Source: Novosphingobium sp. (GTDB taxonomy: Bacteria > Pseudomonadota > Alphaproteobacteria > Sphingomonadales > Sphingomonadaceae). Taken from it: a stretch of 64,000 bases of DNA. Shown in pieces: positions 8,484-18,048 of the stretch. The translations under genes were made by a program, and so were the position numbers. Position 1 is the stretch's first letter. Every line of letters begins with the position of its first letter. The notes beneath the pieces are model-generated. The model was not told the DNA's origin, made no database searches, and worked only from the letters and a program-made list of their open reading frames with translations. Location of the stretch: NCBI GenBank assembly GCA_017744735.1, contig JAGIAR010000004.1, positions 310,001 to 374,000 on the forward strand, in the 5' to 3' direction.

Positions 8484-9182
8484 TCAGAACCTTGTGAAGA
8501 TGTTGAACAGCGGGGCGGCCTCGAGAATGTCGCGATAGGCGCCGCGCACGGCCGAGAAGCCGACCACCACGACATCGCCCGGCAGAAGCTGCGGATCGGG
8601 CGCGCTCCCCTCGCGAATCTCGGTGAGGTCGAAGCGGGCACCCATCCGCTCGCCGTTGACGGTGCGGAACACCAGCACCTGGTCGAGCTTGGCGATCAGT
8701 GTCGGGCTGCGGGCCAGCGCCATCGCCGTGAGCAGCGTGTTGCCCGGCTGGATCGGGTAGACCCCCGGCTGTGCGACCTGGCCTTCGATCGAAATGGTGT
8801 TCGACAGCGCCTGCCGGATCACCACCGCAACGCTGGGGTCTCGCAGATAGCCGTTGCCGTAGGCCCGCTGAATATCATCGGACAACTCTTCCGGGCTGCG
8901 TCCGCCCGCATGAACCGCGCCGATGAGGGGCAGGTAGAGATTGCCGGCAGCATCGATTGCCGCATCCTGCAGCGACAGGTCGGGCTCCTGGAACACGGTT
9001 ACGTTGACAATGTCGCCGGGATGCAACGCGTAGGGCGCGATCTGCGCAGCCGCTGTCGAGGGCTGCAGCGCCGTATAGGCGTCTCCCCCCGCCGGCAGGT
9101 GCGGATGCAACTGTGGCTGGCAGGCCGCAAGCGCAGCCAGAGGAAGCAAGCCGGCAATCCGGTTCAATCGGACTTTGCTCAC
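8484..9182 (-). CDS. Outer-membrane polysaccharide export lipoprotein (Wza/GumB-like)
   Basis: A 232-residue lipoprotein of the polysaccharide export (OPX) family, partner of the downstream BY-kinase. The signal peptide ends in lipobox LAAC (Cys21). The Poly_export domain is at about 50-130 (APYALHPGDIVNVTVFQEP...ISDDIQ-like pattern), followed by a SLBB-type domain (about 135-220: ISIEGQVAQPGVYPIQPGN). I chose the GTG at 9182 because it directly follows AAGGGGAAGAT and starts a proper lipoprotein signal; the frame is open further upstream, but that stretch lacks protein character. At 232 residues it is shorter than E. coli Wza and lacks the C-terminal membrane helix, as in GumB-type proteins. 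Confidence 0.92.
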   Translation of the reverse strand: MSKVRLNRIAGLLPLAALAACQPQLHPHLPAGGDAYTALQPSTAAAQIAPYALHPGDIVNVTVFQEPDLSLQDAAIDAAGNLYLPLIGAVHAGGRSPEELSDDIQRAYGNGYLRDPSVAVVIRQALSNTISIEGQVAQPGVYPIQPGNTLLTAMALARSPTLIAKLDQVLVFRTVNGERMGARFDLTEIREGSAPDPQLLPGDVVVVGFSAVRGAYRDILEAAPLFNIFTRF

Positions 9183-9643
9183 ATCTTCCCCTTCAAACTT
9201 GAATGCGGGAGCCTCTGTCCCCGCGCGCACATTTCGCCCGGCAGCGCCGGCGCTTTTGCGCCGCCCCCCGGACTCCTTCGCGCAACCGGTTGCGACCATT
9301 CGCGTCCGATTGCCCACGATTTCGGCGGATCTGCGGGAGTTTTGTGGCAATTCCGAGGATCGCGGCGGAGACCGGCCAAGCACGGCGCGCTGCTGTCGAA
9401 GGCCGCCGAGACGGCGCGGCCAGACCTGAACGATTGCGCCATTGCCTGTATTCCCCGCGATATGCGGCAGCGTGCCCGCATATTCATCCGTGCTATCTTG
9501 TATCTCACAAAGATTCGCGGATTCAACGCGCTTTTCGCATCCGCAGCACAAAAAATTCCCCCGGATTCCTATGACTAACGGGCGGTTAATGAGAAAAAGT
9601 CGTTGTTTTCGGCGACTATCGAAAGGCCGCCGGCAAAGTGGGC
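9183..9643. other. 461-base gap with probable promoter of the exopolysaccharide operon
   Basis: No gene is supported here. On the minus strand a weak sigma70-like pair, TTGTGA (9505-9510) and TGAATA (9481-9486), has an 18-base spacer and would give a 5' untranslated region of about 300 bases before the Wza-like gene. A perfect 14-bp palindrome lies at 9281-9294. A stretch at 9581-9605 resembles one upstream of the gene at 14720. The part nearest holA is AT-richer than its surroundings. Confidence 0.5.
9281..9294. promoter_or_regulatory. Perfect 14-bp palindrome, candidate operator
   Basis: CGCAACCGGTTGCG reads identically on both strands. It lies 99 bases upstream of the GTG of the Wza-like gene, in the long leader of the exopolysaccharide operon. 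The arms resemble half-sites of LacI-family operators, though the centre is CCGG. Function is inferred from position only. Confidence 0.4.
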
Positions 9644-10687
9644 CTATCGCCTGCCTGCGGCGAAGCGTGCAATTTCTGCGAGGCCCTGAGCGAGCAGGAT
9701 CTCTGCCGACTGGTTGTTGGACAGCAGGGCGCGGTGCAGTTCGACCAGCCGCGAACCCAGCCGGTCGAGCTTCTGGCCCCGCCATCGGCGCAATTGCACC
9801 GACAGATCGCGCTCGTCGCGCCAGAATATCCGCCGGGCGCGCTTTTCGGCCTCGAGCAGCTTGTTGACGTCACCGCGCGGGCCAAGCCTGGCCGACAGTC
9901 CGGCGAGCTGGGCCGCGCGCCGCTCTAGGGCGAGCAGCAGACCGACCGGGTTCATCGAGGTCTCGCGCATCCGGTGAAGCTCCCCCGACAACCGCCCAGT
10001 CTCGCCGGACAGCACGGCGTTGACCAGCGGCATGAACCCGTCCTCCTCGGTCCGCGCCCCGACCGCGTCGAGCGCCTCGGCATCGGCCTCGCGCGGGGCC
10101 TGCGGCGATGCGTCGAGATAGAGCGCCAGCTTGGTCACCTCGGACTGCGCGAGACGCACATCCAGGCCGGTGCCGCGCGCGATCCGCTCGGCAAGATCGC
10201 CGGCGAGGCGCAGCCCTGCGATATTCGCCATGTCGCGCACCGACTGGGTAACCGCCGCGAGATCCGGCGGGTAGAACATCGCGACCAGCGCATCCCCGCG
10301 CTTCTCGAGCAGCTTGGCGGTGCGCGACTTGTCGGTCGCGGAAGTGGCGAGCACCAGGACCGGGCAGGCCTCGCCCTCCCCGGCGTCGATCACCCGGGCG
10401 AGGTTTTCCAGCGCATCGTAGGCCTCGTCGCCGCTGGCGCGCACGACGATGTGCCGCTTGTCCCCGAACAGCGAGGTCGAGCGCGCCTCGTCGCCGAGCA
10501 GCACCGGATCCTTGCGCAACTCGGCGCCCGAAAGCTCGACCCGTTCGCCCGGGCCGTCGAGCAGCGCCGCGATCCGGTCCGCCGCCGCGGCGGCGCCGGC
10601 CTCGTCCTGACCGCAAAAGAAGAAGATCCGGCATTCCCGCGCCGCGCGCGGCGCAGTGGCGGCGAAATCCCGCTGGGTCGCCTTCAC
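9644..10687 (-). CDS. holA: DNA polymerase III subunit delta
   Basis: A 347-residue clamp-loader delta subunit that opens the beta sliding clamp. Similarity runs from FFFCGQDEAGAAAAADRIA at the N-terminus (the degenerate ATPase fold) to the C-terminal helical collar, with typical blocks such as TGLDVRLAQSEVTKLALYLD and NPVGLLLALERRAAQLAGL. The start is a GTG at 10687 that overlaps the lptE stop (GTGA), so the two are coupled; extending the frame upstream would read through lptE in another frame. This is the usual lptE-holA order in alphaproteobacteria and it closes the leuS operon. Confidence 0.95.
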   Translation of the reverse strand: MKATQRDFAATAPRAARECRIFFFCGQDEAGAAAAADRIAALLDGPGERVELSGAELRKDPVLLGDEARSTSLFGDKRHIVVRASGDEAYDALENLARVIDAGEGEACPVLVLATSATDKSRTAKLLEKRGDALVAMFYPPDLAAVTQSVRDMANIAGLRLAGDLAERIARGTGLDVRLAQSEVTKLALYLDASPQAPREADAEALDAVGARTEEDGFMPLVNAVLSGETGRLSGELHRMRETSMNPVGLLLALERRAAQLAGLSARLGPRGDVNKLLEAEKRARRIFWRDERDLSVQLRRWRGQKLDRLGSRLVELHRALLSNNQSAEILLAQGLAEIARFAAGRR

Positions 10688-11187
10688 GACTGCTTGCGAA
10701 GGGTGAGTGCGAGCCGGGTCACGATCCGGTCGGCGACATCCTTCGCGAGGTTTTCCAGCGCCGTCTGCTCGGCCGCGATGGTCGCATATTCGGAGCTGAC
10801 CACGTCGATGCCCGCGTCCGAGCCATCGGTCGCGTCGAGCAGGATCGCGCCGGTCTGCGTATCGACGAGCTGGTAGCGTGCACGCAGGGTGCGCCGCTCG
10901 CGCCCGATCGTATCGTCGGTCAGCAGGCCAAGGCCTTCGAGCTGATCGTCGAGGCGGACATCGAGGCGGTAGCGCTTGCCGCTCGCACCCTCGCTCGCGC
11001 CCATCTGGTCGCGCAGCGCATTGCGCACCAGCCAGCCAGCCTGTCCTTCGATCGGCGGCACATCGACATCGGCGAGGCCGCGCGCGACCGTGCCGCTGCT
11101 GCCTTCGGCGTAGAGCGGCTTGAGCCCGCAACCGGAAAGCGCCGGTAGAGCGAGCGCGAGGACGAGCAGGGCGCCGAAACGCCTCAT
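10684..11187 (-). CDS. lptE: LPS assembly lipoprotein LptE
   Basis: A 167-residue outer-membrane lipoprotein that plugs the LptD barrel in the last step of LPS export. The signal peptide ends in lipobox LSGC (Cys20) followed by GLKPLYAEG, the typical LptE beginning. The pattern [21 protein letters not shown] and the closing [21 protein letters not shown] match the family. Its ATG overlaps the leuS stop by 4 bases and its stop overlaps the holA GTG, so leuS-lptE-holA is one coupled unit. Confidence 0.93.
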   Translation of the reverse strand: MRRFGALLVLALALPALSGCGLKPLYAEGSSGTVARGLADVDVPPIEGQAGWLVRNALRDQMGASEGASGKRYRLDVRLDDQLEGLGLLTDDTIGRERRTLRARYQLVDTQTGAILLDATDGSDAGIDVVSSEYATIAAEQTALENLAKDVADRIVTRLALTLRKQS

Positions 11188-13724
11188 GCGACGAGATTGA
11201 CCAGCCGATCGGGCACCACGATCACTTTCCTCACTTCCGCCCCGTCCAGCGCACGCTGCACTTTCTCCGAACCGAGAGCAAGCGCCTCCAGTTCCTCGCG
11301 CGGCAGGCCCTTGGCGACGGTCAGCGTGTCGCGCAGCTTGCCCATCACCTGCACGGCGATGGTCACCTCGTCCTCCACCAGCAGCGCCGGATCGACCGCA
11401 GGCCAGGCAGCCTTGGCGATCAGGCCACTCTCGCCGATCGCGGCCCAGCCTTCCTCGGCAAGGTGCGGCATCATCGGGGAGACCAGCAGCAGGATTGTGC
11501 GGATCGCGGCCGAGCGGCTGGCCGAGGGCGCGGCCTTTTCGGCGGCGCTGGTCAGTTCGTAAATCCGGGCGACCGCCTTGTTGAACGACAGCGCCTCGAC
11601 CTCCTCGGCGATCGCGGCGATCGCCTGGTGGGTCTTGCGCTCGAGCGCCTTGTCCTCGCCGGTCGCAGCGGCATCGTATTCACCGAACAGCCGCCACAGG
11701 CGCTGGACGAACTTCCAGCAACCCTCGATCCCGGCGACGGACCACGGCAGGTCGCGCTCGGGCGGACTGTCGGAAAGCATGAACCAGCGCACCGCGTCCG
11801 CGCCGTATTTGGCGACGATCTCGTCCGGGTCTACGACGTTCTTCTTCGACTTGGACATCTTGACCACGCGACCGATCTCGACCGGCTTGCCGTCCGCCTT
11901 GAGCACCGCACTGTCGGCGCCGCGGGTCACTTCGCTCGGGGAATAGTAAACCGGGCGATCGTCTTCGTCGCGCGCATAGGTTTCGTGCGTCACCATCCCT
12001 TGCGTGAACAGCGAGGCGAACGGCTCGGCCACGTCGACCAGCCCGATGTGTTGCAGGGCGCGGGTCCAGAAGCGGGCGTAGAGCAGATGCAGGATCGCGT
12101 GCTCGATTCCGCCGATATACTGGCCGACGGGCAGCCAGCGCGCGACCTGGTCGTGGTCGAAGGGCTTGTCCTGCGGCTGGCTGGCGAAGCGCAGGAAATA
12201 CCACGAGCTGTCGACGAACGTATCGAGCGTATCGGTCTCGCGCTCGGCCGGGCCGCCGCACTTCGGGCAGTCGACATGTTTCCAGGTAGGATGGCGCACC
12301 AGCGGGTTGCCGGGGATCGCCATGTCGACATCCTCGGGCAGCACCACCGGCAGCTGGTCCTTGGGCACCGGCACGATCCCGCAGGACCCGCAATGGATGA
12401 ACGGAATCGGGGTGCCCCAGTAGCGCTGGCGGCTGACGCCCCAGTCGCGCAGGCGGTATTGGGTCTCGCCCTCGCCCCATCCGTCGTGCTTCGCCTTGGC
12501 GATCACCGCGGCCTTGGCCTCGGCGACGCTCATCCCGTCGAGCCATTCGGAATTCACGATCCGGCCCGGCCCGGTATAGGCCTCGTCGCCCTCGAAATTG
12601 ATCCCGGTATGCTCGCCGCCCCCCTCTTTCGGCTGGGCGACGACCCGGGTTACCGGCAATTCGTATTTGCGCGCGAAATCGAGATCGCGCTGGTCGTGCG
12701 CCGGGCACCCGAACACCGCGCCCGTGCCATAGTCCATCAGCACGAAATTCGCGACGTAGACCGGCAGGTGCCACGCATGCTTGAGCGGATGCTCGACCGA
12801 AAGCCCGGTGAAGAAACCCTTCTTTTCGGCCGTTTCCAGCTCCTCGGCGGTAGTACCGCCCTGGCGGCATTCCTCGATGAACGCGGCGAGTTCGGGCGAG
12901 GTTTCGGCAAGCCGCGCAGCCAAGGGGTGGTCCGCCGCGATCGCGACGAAGCTTGCGCCGAACAGCGTGTCGGGACGCGTGGTGTAGACTTCAATCCCGT
13001 CGCTGCTGTCGACAAACCGGAAGGTCGCACGCAGGCCCTGGCTCTTGCCGATCCAGTTCTCCTGCATCAGCCGGACCTTCTCGGGCCAATGCTCGAGCGA
13101 CGCGAGGCCTTCGAGCAGCTCGTCGGCGAAGCGGGTGATGCTCAGGAACCACTGGCTGAGCTTGCGCTTCTCGACCAAAGCACCCGAGCGCCAGCCGCGC
13201 CCGTCGATCACCTGCTCATTGGCCAGCACGGTCTGGTCGACCGGGTCCCAGTTGACTGCGGATTCCTTGCGATAGACGAGGCCCGCCCGGTAAAGATCGA
13301 GGAACAGCGCCTGTTCATGCCCGTAATAGGCGGGATCGCAGGTCGCCAGCTCGCGGCTCCAGTCGAGCGCGAAGCCGAGCCGCTGGAGCTGCGCCTTCAT
13401 GTTCGCGATGTTCTGATAGGTCCAGGCGCCCGGGTGGACTTTCTGCTCGATCGCGGCATTTTCGGCCGGCATGCCGAACGCGTCCCAGCCCATCGGGTGG
13501 AGCACTTCGTGTCCGGTCATCGCCTTGTAGCGCGCCAGCACGTCGCCCATCGTGTAGTTGCGCACGTGGCCGATATGGATCCGCCCCGAGGGATAGGGGA
13601 ACATTTCCAGCACGTAGCTGCGCGGCTTGGTCGAAGTGTCGTCCGCGCGGAAGGCCTGCGCCTCGTCCCACGCGCGTTGCCAGCGCCCGTCGGCGGTCGA
13701 CGGATCGAATCGTGTATCGCTCAT
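11184..13724 (-). CDS. leuS: Leucyl-tRNA synthetase
   Basis: Charges tRNA-Leu with leucine. It is an 846-residue class I enzyme of full length. The HIGH motif is in [15 protein letters not shown] (about 43-57) and the KMSKS motif is KMSKSKKN near residue 620. The CP1 editing domain between them, which removes mischarged norvaline and isoleucine, has the threonine-rich stretch [13 protein letters not shown] zinc-type Cys set is visible (CGSCG; CPKCGG). Antisense frames across this gene are long but are shadows of its high GC. It follows the DUF3576 gene by 108 bases that contain an inverted repeat (GCACCGCG/CGCGGTGC). Confidence 0.98.
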   Translation of the reverse strand: MSDTRFDPSTADGRWQRAWDEAQAFRADDTSTKPRSYVLEMFPYPSGRIHIGHVRNYTMGDVLARYKAMTGHEVLHPMGWDAFGMPAENAAIEQKVHPGAWTYQNIANMKAQLQRLGFALDWSRELATCDPAYYGHEQALFLDLYRAGLVYRKESAVNWDPVDQTVLANEQVIDGRGWRSGALVEKRKLSQWFLSITRFADELLEGLASLEHWPEKVRLMQENWIGKSQGLRATFRFVDSSDGIEVYTTRPDTLFGASFVAIAADHPLAARLAETSPELAAFIEECRQGGTTAEELETAEKKGFFTGLSVEHPLKHAWHLPVYVANFVLMDYGTGAVFGCPAHDQRDLDFARKYELPVTRVVAQPKEGGGEHTGINFEGDEAYTGPGRIVNSEWLDGMSVAEAKAAVIAKAKHDGWGEGETQYRLRDWGVSRQRYWGTPIPFIHCGSCGIVPVPKDQLPVVLPEDVDMAIPGNPLVRHPTWKHVDCPKCGGPAERETDTLDTFVDSSWYFLRFASQPQDKPFDHDQVARWLPVGQYIGGIEHAILHLLYARFWTRALQHIGLVDVAEPFASLFTQGMVTHETYARDEDDRPVYYSPSEVTRGADSAVLKADGKPVEIGRVVKMSKSKKNVVDPDEIVAKYGADAVRWFMLSDSPPERDLPWSVAGIEGCWKFVQRLWRLFGEYDAAATGEDKALERKTHQAIAAIAEEVEALSFNKAVARIYELTSAAEKAAPSASRSAAIRTILLLVSPMMPHLAEEGWAAIGESGLIAKAAWPAVDPALLVEDEVTIAVQVMGKLRDTLTVAKGLPREELEALALGSEKVQRALDGAEVRKVIVVPDRLVNLVA

Positions 13725-13782
13725 GGATGCCCCCTAGAGCCTGATCGTCCGGGATTGAAGCGCTTCGCACCGCGACGCCGGG

Positions 13783-13804
13783 CGTGAAGCGTCAGCGCGG
13801 TGCA
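13783..13804 (-). promoter_or_regulatory. Inverted repeat in the DUF3576-leuS gap
   Basis: CGCGGTGC near 13796-13803 can pair with GCACCGCG near 13767-13774, with a shorter inner pairing ACGC/GCGT. There is no T-run on either strand, so it is not a clear intrinsic terminator. It may be a processing or leader structure before leuS. No leucine-rich leader peptide is present. Confidence 0.3.
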
Positions 13805-13832
13805 ACCGACCGGACTGTCGCGAAAGGCGGGA

Positions 13833-14300
13833 TCAGCCGACGGCCGAACGCCGGAGATCGCGCGCCTTGGTGAGGATGATGTCCTCGAGCTTCTGCACCG
13901 TGGCCGCCTCGACCGGCGCATCGACCCAAACGCCGTTCTGCAGCACCTGGCGGCTGGCGCCCACGCGCACCGCGTCGGCACGCAAATCCTGGTCGAGGAT
14001 CGCGACCGAAAGCTTCATCCGCTCGTTCGGATTGCTCGGGTTCGAATACCAATCGGTCACGACCACGCCGCCGGCGCTGTCGGCCTGGGTCAGCGGCATG
14101 AACGACAGGGTCTCGAGCGTCGCGCGCCAGAGGTAGGAATTGACCCCGATCGAGGTCACCTGCGCGGAGGCGAGATCGGCTTGGGGCCGCGCGTCGCGGC
14201 GGCCGCCGCAGCCAGCCAGCCCGGCCAGCGCCGCCGCCATCAACGAAACGCGCACTACGCGGCGCATAAAGGAGGTGCCGTTGTCGCTGCTGCCAGTCAT
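13833..14300 (-). CDS. DUF3576 lipoprotein
   Basis: A 155-residue exported lipoprotein of the DUF3576 family, which commonly precedes leuS in alphaproteobacteria. The lipobox is LAGC with Cys31 if translation starts at the ATG at 14300. An internal ATG 11 codons later would give a more usual signal length, but it lacks a purine-rich site. The conserved block is GVNSYLWRATLETLSFMPL, then GGVVVTDWYSNP. The function is unknown; the location next to lptE suggests an envelope role. A GTG just upstream at 14303 is the only other start candidate. Confidence 0.85.
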   Translation of the reverse strand: MTGSSDNGTSFMRRVVRVSLMAAALAGLAGCGGRRDARPQADLASAQVTSIGVNSYLWRATLETLSFMPLTQADSAGGVVVTDWYSNPSNPNERMKLSVAILDQDLRADAVRVGASRQVLQNGVWVDAPVEAATVQKLEDIILTKARDLRRSAVG

Positions 14301-14303
14301 CAC

Positions 14304-14719
14304 GTTATGCCGTTCCCATCTGTTCCCGGACCCGCTCCGGCGCCGGTCCCCCAGTGCCGCCGCCAGTGCCCGGCGAGTGTGAGCCTCTATAGCCGCCGCA
14401 CCGCGCGCGGCAAGTCGCCTGTCGGCCCATCGCCGGGCAGCGCCATGCGCAGGATCGGCGTGAATGCCCGCTTAACCGGCGGCCTTGCATCCCGCCCTGG
14501 CGCTCGGGCCGCGGGTGCTGCTGTGGACGCATTGCAACACTTCTGTAAAACAGCACCGCTATGGGCCAATCCGAACTGGCCATCGGCTTGTGGAAAAACT
14601 ATCGTCGAGTTCAAGGGTTAACAGGCCGATTCCGTTGACCTGTAAGGAAACGTTCAGGCTGTCGGCCGTTAAATGAGAAAAGTTCGTCGGGAATCGCTTA
14701 CAGGTTGGGCAATAGGGAC
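14304..14719. other. 416-base divergent intergenic region
   Basis: It lies between the DUF3576 gene (minus) and the exported orphan (plus). No coding frame is convincing. TTGACC at 14635-14640 would do as a -35 for the plus gene, but no good -10 follows at the right distance. A run GGCCGTTAAATGAGAAAAG at 14664-14682 resembles one at 9581-9599. Several TTAAC words occur. The right half is AT-richer than the left, as expected for promoter DNA. Confidence 0.45.
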
Positions 14720-15496
14720 ATGGTAAAGCAGCGCAAATCGGCACGGCGGGGCGGCACAGCCGCAGCGCTTCTGTGCGCCGGCGCGGCGGTGCTGGTGGCT
14801 GCTCCCTCGGCGGTTCTCGCCCTCGGAATGACGGGTTCTAGGCCGGCCTTGTCCGAAAGCGCATCGTTCGGCGAAGGCCTCGGCCGGTTCACCCCCGCCT
14901 CGATCGATCCCAAGCTTGCCAAGCTCCTTTCGGAACATGCCGGCACGGCTGGCAAGGAAATGCGCTTCACTCCGGCCGGTGCGGTTGGCAGCGCCGGACG
15001 CGCGATAACCGTTGCGGTCAGGCTCGATGCGGACGCCGCCCGCTCGCTCTCCAGCCGCCAGGCGCTGGCCTCGCTCGACGGATCGAGCTCCGGACTCGCG
15101 GCCTTGCGGCTTACGCCGATGCGCTACAGCCTCGGCGTCCAGCGCGGGTACGAAGGCTTTGCCGCCCCGCACAGTCTCGAACTGTCCAAGTCGCTCAGCG
15201 ACGCGGCGATCCCCGATCTGTCGGCTTTCCAGCCCGCGCCGGTCGCGAAGGACAAGCCGAGCAGGTTCAACGCCCGAATCGCGCTGGAAGAAGTGCAGAA
15301 GACCGGCAGCTCGGCTCGCACCCGCGAGTCGCTCGGCGACCAGACGGTCGACGTCGGCGGCGCCTATTCGATTACGCGCAACTTCGACCTTACCGCGGGC
15401 GTGCGCTATTCGCAGGACCGCGATCGGCTCGAGCCGCTGACCAACGGCAAGCAGGACAGCCAGGCCGTCTATGTCGGAACCCAGTTCCGCTTCTGA
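14720..15496 (+). CDS. Exported orphan, probable outer-membrane-associated protein
   Basis: A 258-residue protein that I do not recognise. It has a basic N-terminus (MVKQRKSARRGG) and a hydrophobic stretch LLCAGAAVLVAAPSAVLA, a likely signal peptide. The middle is Ala/Ser-rich. The C-terminal 60 residues alternate in a beta-strand pattern (VGGAYSITRNFDLTAGVRYS) and the protein ends VYVGTQFRF, a terminal Phe of the kind seen in outer-membrane proteins. It is too short to be a large barrel on its own. I preferred the ATG at 14720 over a TTG at 14705. A clear intrinsic terminator follows, so it is transcribed alone. Confidence 0.75.
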   Translation: MVKQRKSARRGGTAAALLCAGAAVLVAAPSAVLALGMTGSRPALSESASFGEGLGRFTPASIDPKLAKLLSEHAGTAGKEMRFTPAGAVGSAGRAITVAVRLDADAARSLSSRQALASLDGSSSGLAALRLTPMRYSLGVQRGYEGFAAPHSLELSKSLSDAAIPDLSAFQPAPVAKDKPSRFNARIALEEVQKTGSSARTRESLGDQTVDVGGAYSITRNFDLTAGVRYSQDRDRLEPLTNGKQDSQAVYVGTQFRF

Positions 15497-15523
15497 CGGA
15501 GGGCTGAAATTGCCGTACCGGAG

Positions 15524-15547
15524 AACCCCGCAAGCGCGGGGTTTTTC
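15524..15547 (+). terminator. Rho-independent terminator after the exported orphan
   Basis: AACCCCGC pairs with GCGGGGTT around the tetraloop AAGC and is followed by a T-run. It separates the orphan gene from phaB. Confidence 0.9.
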
Positions 15548-15619
15548 TTTGCCTGAAACGGCACTTACCCGTAACGGTGCGGGCAGAGGAGAGCCCAGGG
15601 CACATCTACAGGAGCATAC

Positions 15620-16342
15620 ATGGCACGCGTCGCAATCGTCACGGGCGGCACCCGCGGCATTGGCAAGGCGATCAGCCTCGCATTGAAGGAACAGGGCCGC
15701 ACCGTCGTGGCCAATTATGCCGGAAACGAGGAAAAGGCGCGCGCCTTCACCGAGGAAACCGGCATTCCTGCATATAAATGGGACGTCGGGGACCACGAAG
15801 CTACGCTTTCTAGCTGCATGCGGATCGAGAGCGAAATCGGCCCGATCGACATCGTCGTGAACAACGCCGGCATCACCCGCGATGCGACGCTGCACAAGAT
15901 GAGCTTCGAGGACTGGAACGAGGTGATGCGGATCAACCTCGGCGGCTGCTTCAACATGGCCAAGGCGACCTTCCCCGGCATGCGCGAGCGCGGCTGGGGG
16001 CGGATCGTCAACATCGGCTCGATCAACGGGCAGGCCGGGCAGTACGGCCAGGTCAACTACGCCGCCGCCAAGAGCGGGATCCACGGCTTCACCAAGGCGC
16101 TCGCGCAGGAAGGCGCCAAGTTCGGCGTGACCGTGAACGCGATCGCGCCGGGGTACATCGACACCGACATGGTCGCCGCAGTTCCCGAGCCGGTGCTGGA
16201 GAAGATCGTCTCACGCATCCCTACCGGTCGCTTGGGCAACGCACAGGAGATCGCGCGCGGTGTCGCGTTCCTGACCGCCGACGAAGCCGGTTTCGTCACT
16301 GGCTCGACGATGAGCCTCAATGGCGGTCAGCACATGTACTGA
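15620..16342 (+). CDS. phaB: Acetoacetyl-CoA reductase (PhaB type)
   Basis: An NADPH-dependent short-chain dehydrogenase that makes (R)-3-hydroxybutyryl-CoA for polyhydroxybutyrate. At 240 residues it has standard length. The cofactor motif TGGTRGIG is at 8-15, NNAG at 81-84, and the catalytic Ser134, Tyr147 and Lys151 are in NIGSINGQAG and VNYAAAKSG. The blocks INGQAGQYGQVNYAAAKSG and the end STMSLNGGQHMY are specific to PhaB rather than FabG. The ATG follows ACAGGAGC. No phaA or phaC is nearby. A strong hairpin follows before fumC. Confidence 0.95.
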   Translation: MARVAIVTGGTRGIGKAISLALKEQGRTVVANYAGNEEKARAFTEETGIPAYKWDVGDHEATLSSCMRIESEIGPIDIVVNNAGITRDATLHKMSFEDWNEVMRINLGGCFNMAKATFPGMRERGWGRIVNIGSINGQAGQYGQVNYAAAKSGIHGFTKALAQEGAKFGVTVNAIAPGYIDTDMVAAVPEPVLEKIVSRIPTGRLGNAQEIARGVAFLTADEAGFVTGSTMSLNGGQHMY

Positions 16343-16350
16343 CGGGCAAA

Positions 16351-16385
16351 GGGCTACGGCGATGGCTTTGCCGTTGCCGTAGCCC
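16351..16385 (+). terminator. Strong hairpin between phaB and fumC
   Basis: GGGCTACGGC (16351-16360) and GCCGTAGCCC (16376-16385) form a perfect 10-bp stem with a 15-base loop that can itself fold (GGC/GCC). There is no T-run, so it may end transcription with Rho, protect phaB mRNA 3' ends, or affect fumC, whose ATG is 18 bases away. Confidence 0.5.
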
Positions 16386-16402
16386 GCGTGTATGGGTGGC
16401 TT

Positions 16403-17803
16403 ATGCCCGATACCCGCATCGAAACCGACACGTTCGGTGAAATCGCCGTTCCCGCCGATCGCCTGTGGGGGGCGCAGACCCAGCGCAGCCTCGAGAACTT
16501 CCGCATCGGCGGCGAGCGCATCCCGCTCCCTGTGATCCATGCGCTCGGCATCATCAAGCAGGCCGCCGCCAAGGTGAACGCCCGCTTCGGCCTCCTCGAC
16601 CCCGCACTGGCCAATGCGATCGCGGATGCTGCCGCGAAGGTCGCTGCAGGCGCGCTCGACGACAATTTCCCACTGGTCGTGTGGCAGACCGGATCGGGCA
16701 CCCAGAGCAACATGAACGCCAACGAAGTCATCGCGAACAGCGCCAACCTCGCGCTCGGCGGGGAGCTGGGCGCCAAGAAGCCGGTCCACCCGAACGATCA
16801 CGTCAACATGGGCCAGTCGTCCAACGACACCTTCCCGAGCGCGATCAATATCGCCGCGGCAACCGAGCTGACCCGGCATCTGCTTCCGAAACTTGCGGCG
16901 ATGGCCGACGAACTCGCCGCCAAGGCCGAGGACTGGGACCATATCGTCAAGATCGGCCGCACCCATACCCAGGACGCCACTCCGCTCACGCTCGGCCAGG
17001 AATTCTCCGGCTACGCGCGGCAGGTCGCCGCCGGGATCGAGCGGATCGAGCTGGCGCTGCCGGGCCTCTACCAGCTCGCTCAGGGCGGCACGGCAGTCGG
17101 CACCGGGCTCAACGCACCCAGGGGCTTCGGCGAAGCGATCGCGGCCGAGATCGCCGGACTGACCGGCCTGCCCTTCGCCAGTGCGCCGAACAAGTTCGAG
17201 GCGCTCGCGGCGCAGGACGCGCTGCTGTTCGCGCACGGCGCGCTCAACACGCTCGCCGCAAGCCTTTACAAGATCGCCAGCGACATCCGCTTGCTCGGCT
17301 CGGGCCCGCGCTCAGGGCTGGGCGAACTGGCGCTGCCTGAGAACGAACCCGGCTCCTCGATCATGCCCGGGAAGGTCAACCCGACCCAGTGCGAGGCGCT
17401 GACCCAGGTCTGCGTGCAGGTGTTCGGCAACCATGCCGCGCTGACCTTCGCCGACAGCCAGGGGCAGTTCGAGCTCAACGTCTACCGCCCGGTGATGGCG
17501 CAGAACTTCCTCCAGTCCGCGCGCCTGCTCGGCGATGCGGCCGAAAGCTTCACCGAGCATCTGCTGCGGGGTCTGAAGCCCCGCGAGGACAACATCGCGC
17601 GCGGCGTCGCCAATTCGCTGATGCTGGTCACCGCACTCGCCCCGACCATCGGCTACGACAAGGCCGCCGCGATCGCCAAGGACGCGCACAAGCGCGGCGT
17701 CACCCTGCGGGCGGCGGCGGTGGAGAGCGGCGCGGTGACGGGCGCCGATTACGACCGGATCGTGCGCCCCGAAATGATGCTCGGACCCAACCATCCGGCG
17801 TGA
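16403..17803 (+). CDS. fumC: Class II fumarate hydratase
   Basis: Interconverts fumarate and L-malate in the citric acid cycle without an iron-sulfur cluster. It is 466 residues, the normal length of FumC. Signature blocks are [36 protein letters not shown], and the flexible catalytic loop [13 protein letters not shown] (about 317-329), which carries the active-site serine. Frames starting at 16388 (GTG) or 16392 would run into the hairpin, so the ATG at 16403 was chosen. The stop overlaps the GTG of the next small gene. Confidence 0.97.
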   Translation: MPDTRIETDTFGEIAVPADRLWGAQTQRSLENFRIGGERIPLPVIHALGIIKQAAAKVNARFGLLDPALANAIADAAAKVAAGALDDNFPLVVWQTGSGTQSNMNANEVIANSANLALGGELGAKKPVHPNDHVNMGQSSNDTFPSAINIAAATELTRHLLPKLAAMADELAAKAEDWDHIVKIGRTHTQDATPLTLGQEFSGYARQVAAGIERIELALPGLYQLAQGGTAVGTGLNAPRGFGEAIAAEIAGLTGLPFASAPNKFEALAAQDALLFAHGALNTLAASLYKIASDIRLLGSGPRSGLGELALPENEPGSSIMPGKVNPTQCEALTQVCVQVFGNHAALTFADSQGQFELNVYRPVMAQNFLQSARLLGDAAESFTEHLLRGLKPREDNIARGVANSLMLVTALAPTIGYDKAAAIAKDAHKRGVTLRAAAVESGAVTGADYDRIVRPEMMLGPNHPA

Positions 17804-18048
17804 ACACGCCCTATCACCCGCCGGTCAAGCGCTCGGTCGAAATTGCCGGCCACAAGACCTCGATCAGCCTCGAGCCGCTGTTCTGGGACATGCTGCGCGA
17901 TGCGGCCATACGCGAAGGCCTGCCGCTGAACGCGCTGGTGGCGAAAATCGACGCCGAACGGATCGCGGCGGACAACCCGCCGGGGCTGGCGGGGGCGATC
18001 AGGCTGTGGCTGGTTTCGGAAGCACGAAGTGAGCGAGCTCACCCTTGA
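17800..18048 (+). CDS. Ribbon-helix-helix protein coupled to fumC
   Basis: An 82-residue protein of the ribbon-helix-helix type (RHH_4-like). It contains [19 protein letters not shown] (the strand) and two helices ending in LNALVAKID. It starts with a GTG that overlaps the fumC stop (GTGA), a layout I associate with sphingomonads. RHH_4 members are probable DNA-binding regulators, but what this one controls is unknown. Its own stop lies inside the next small frame. Confidence 0.8.
   Translation: MNTPYHPPVKRSVEIAGHKTSISLEPLFWDMLRDAAIREGLPLNALVAKIDAERIAADNPPGLAGAIRLWLVSEARSERAHP

Noticed and set aside
11463-13787. A 774-codon open frame on the plus strand
   Set aside because: It is the antisense of leuS, whose motifs are complete; no start site or protein pattern supports it.
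13725-13832. A leucine leader peptide before leuS, by analogy with thrS
   Set aside because: No frame in this gap has a Leu run, though an inverted repeat is present.
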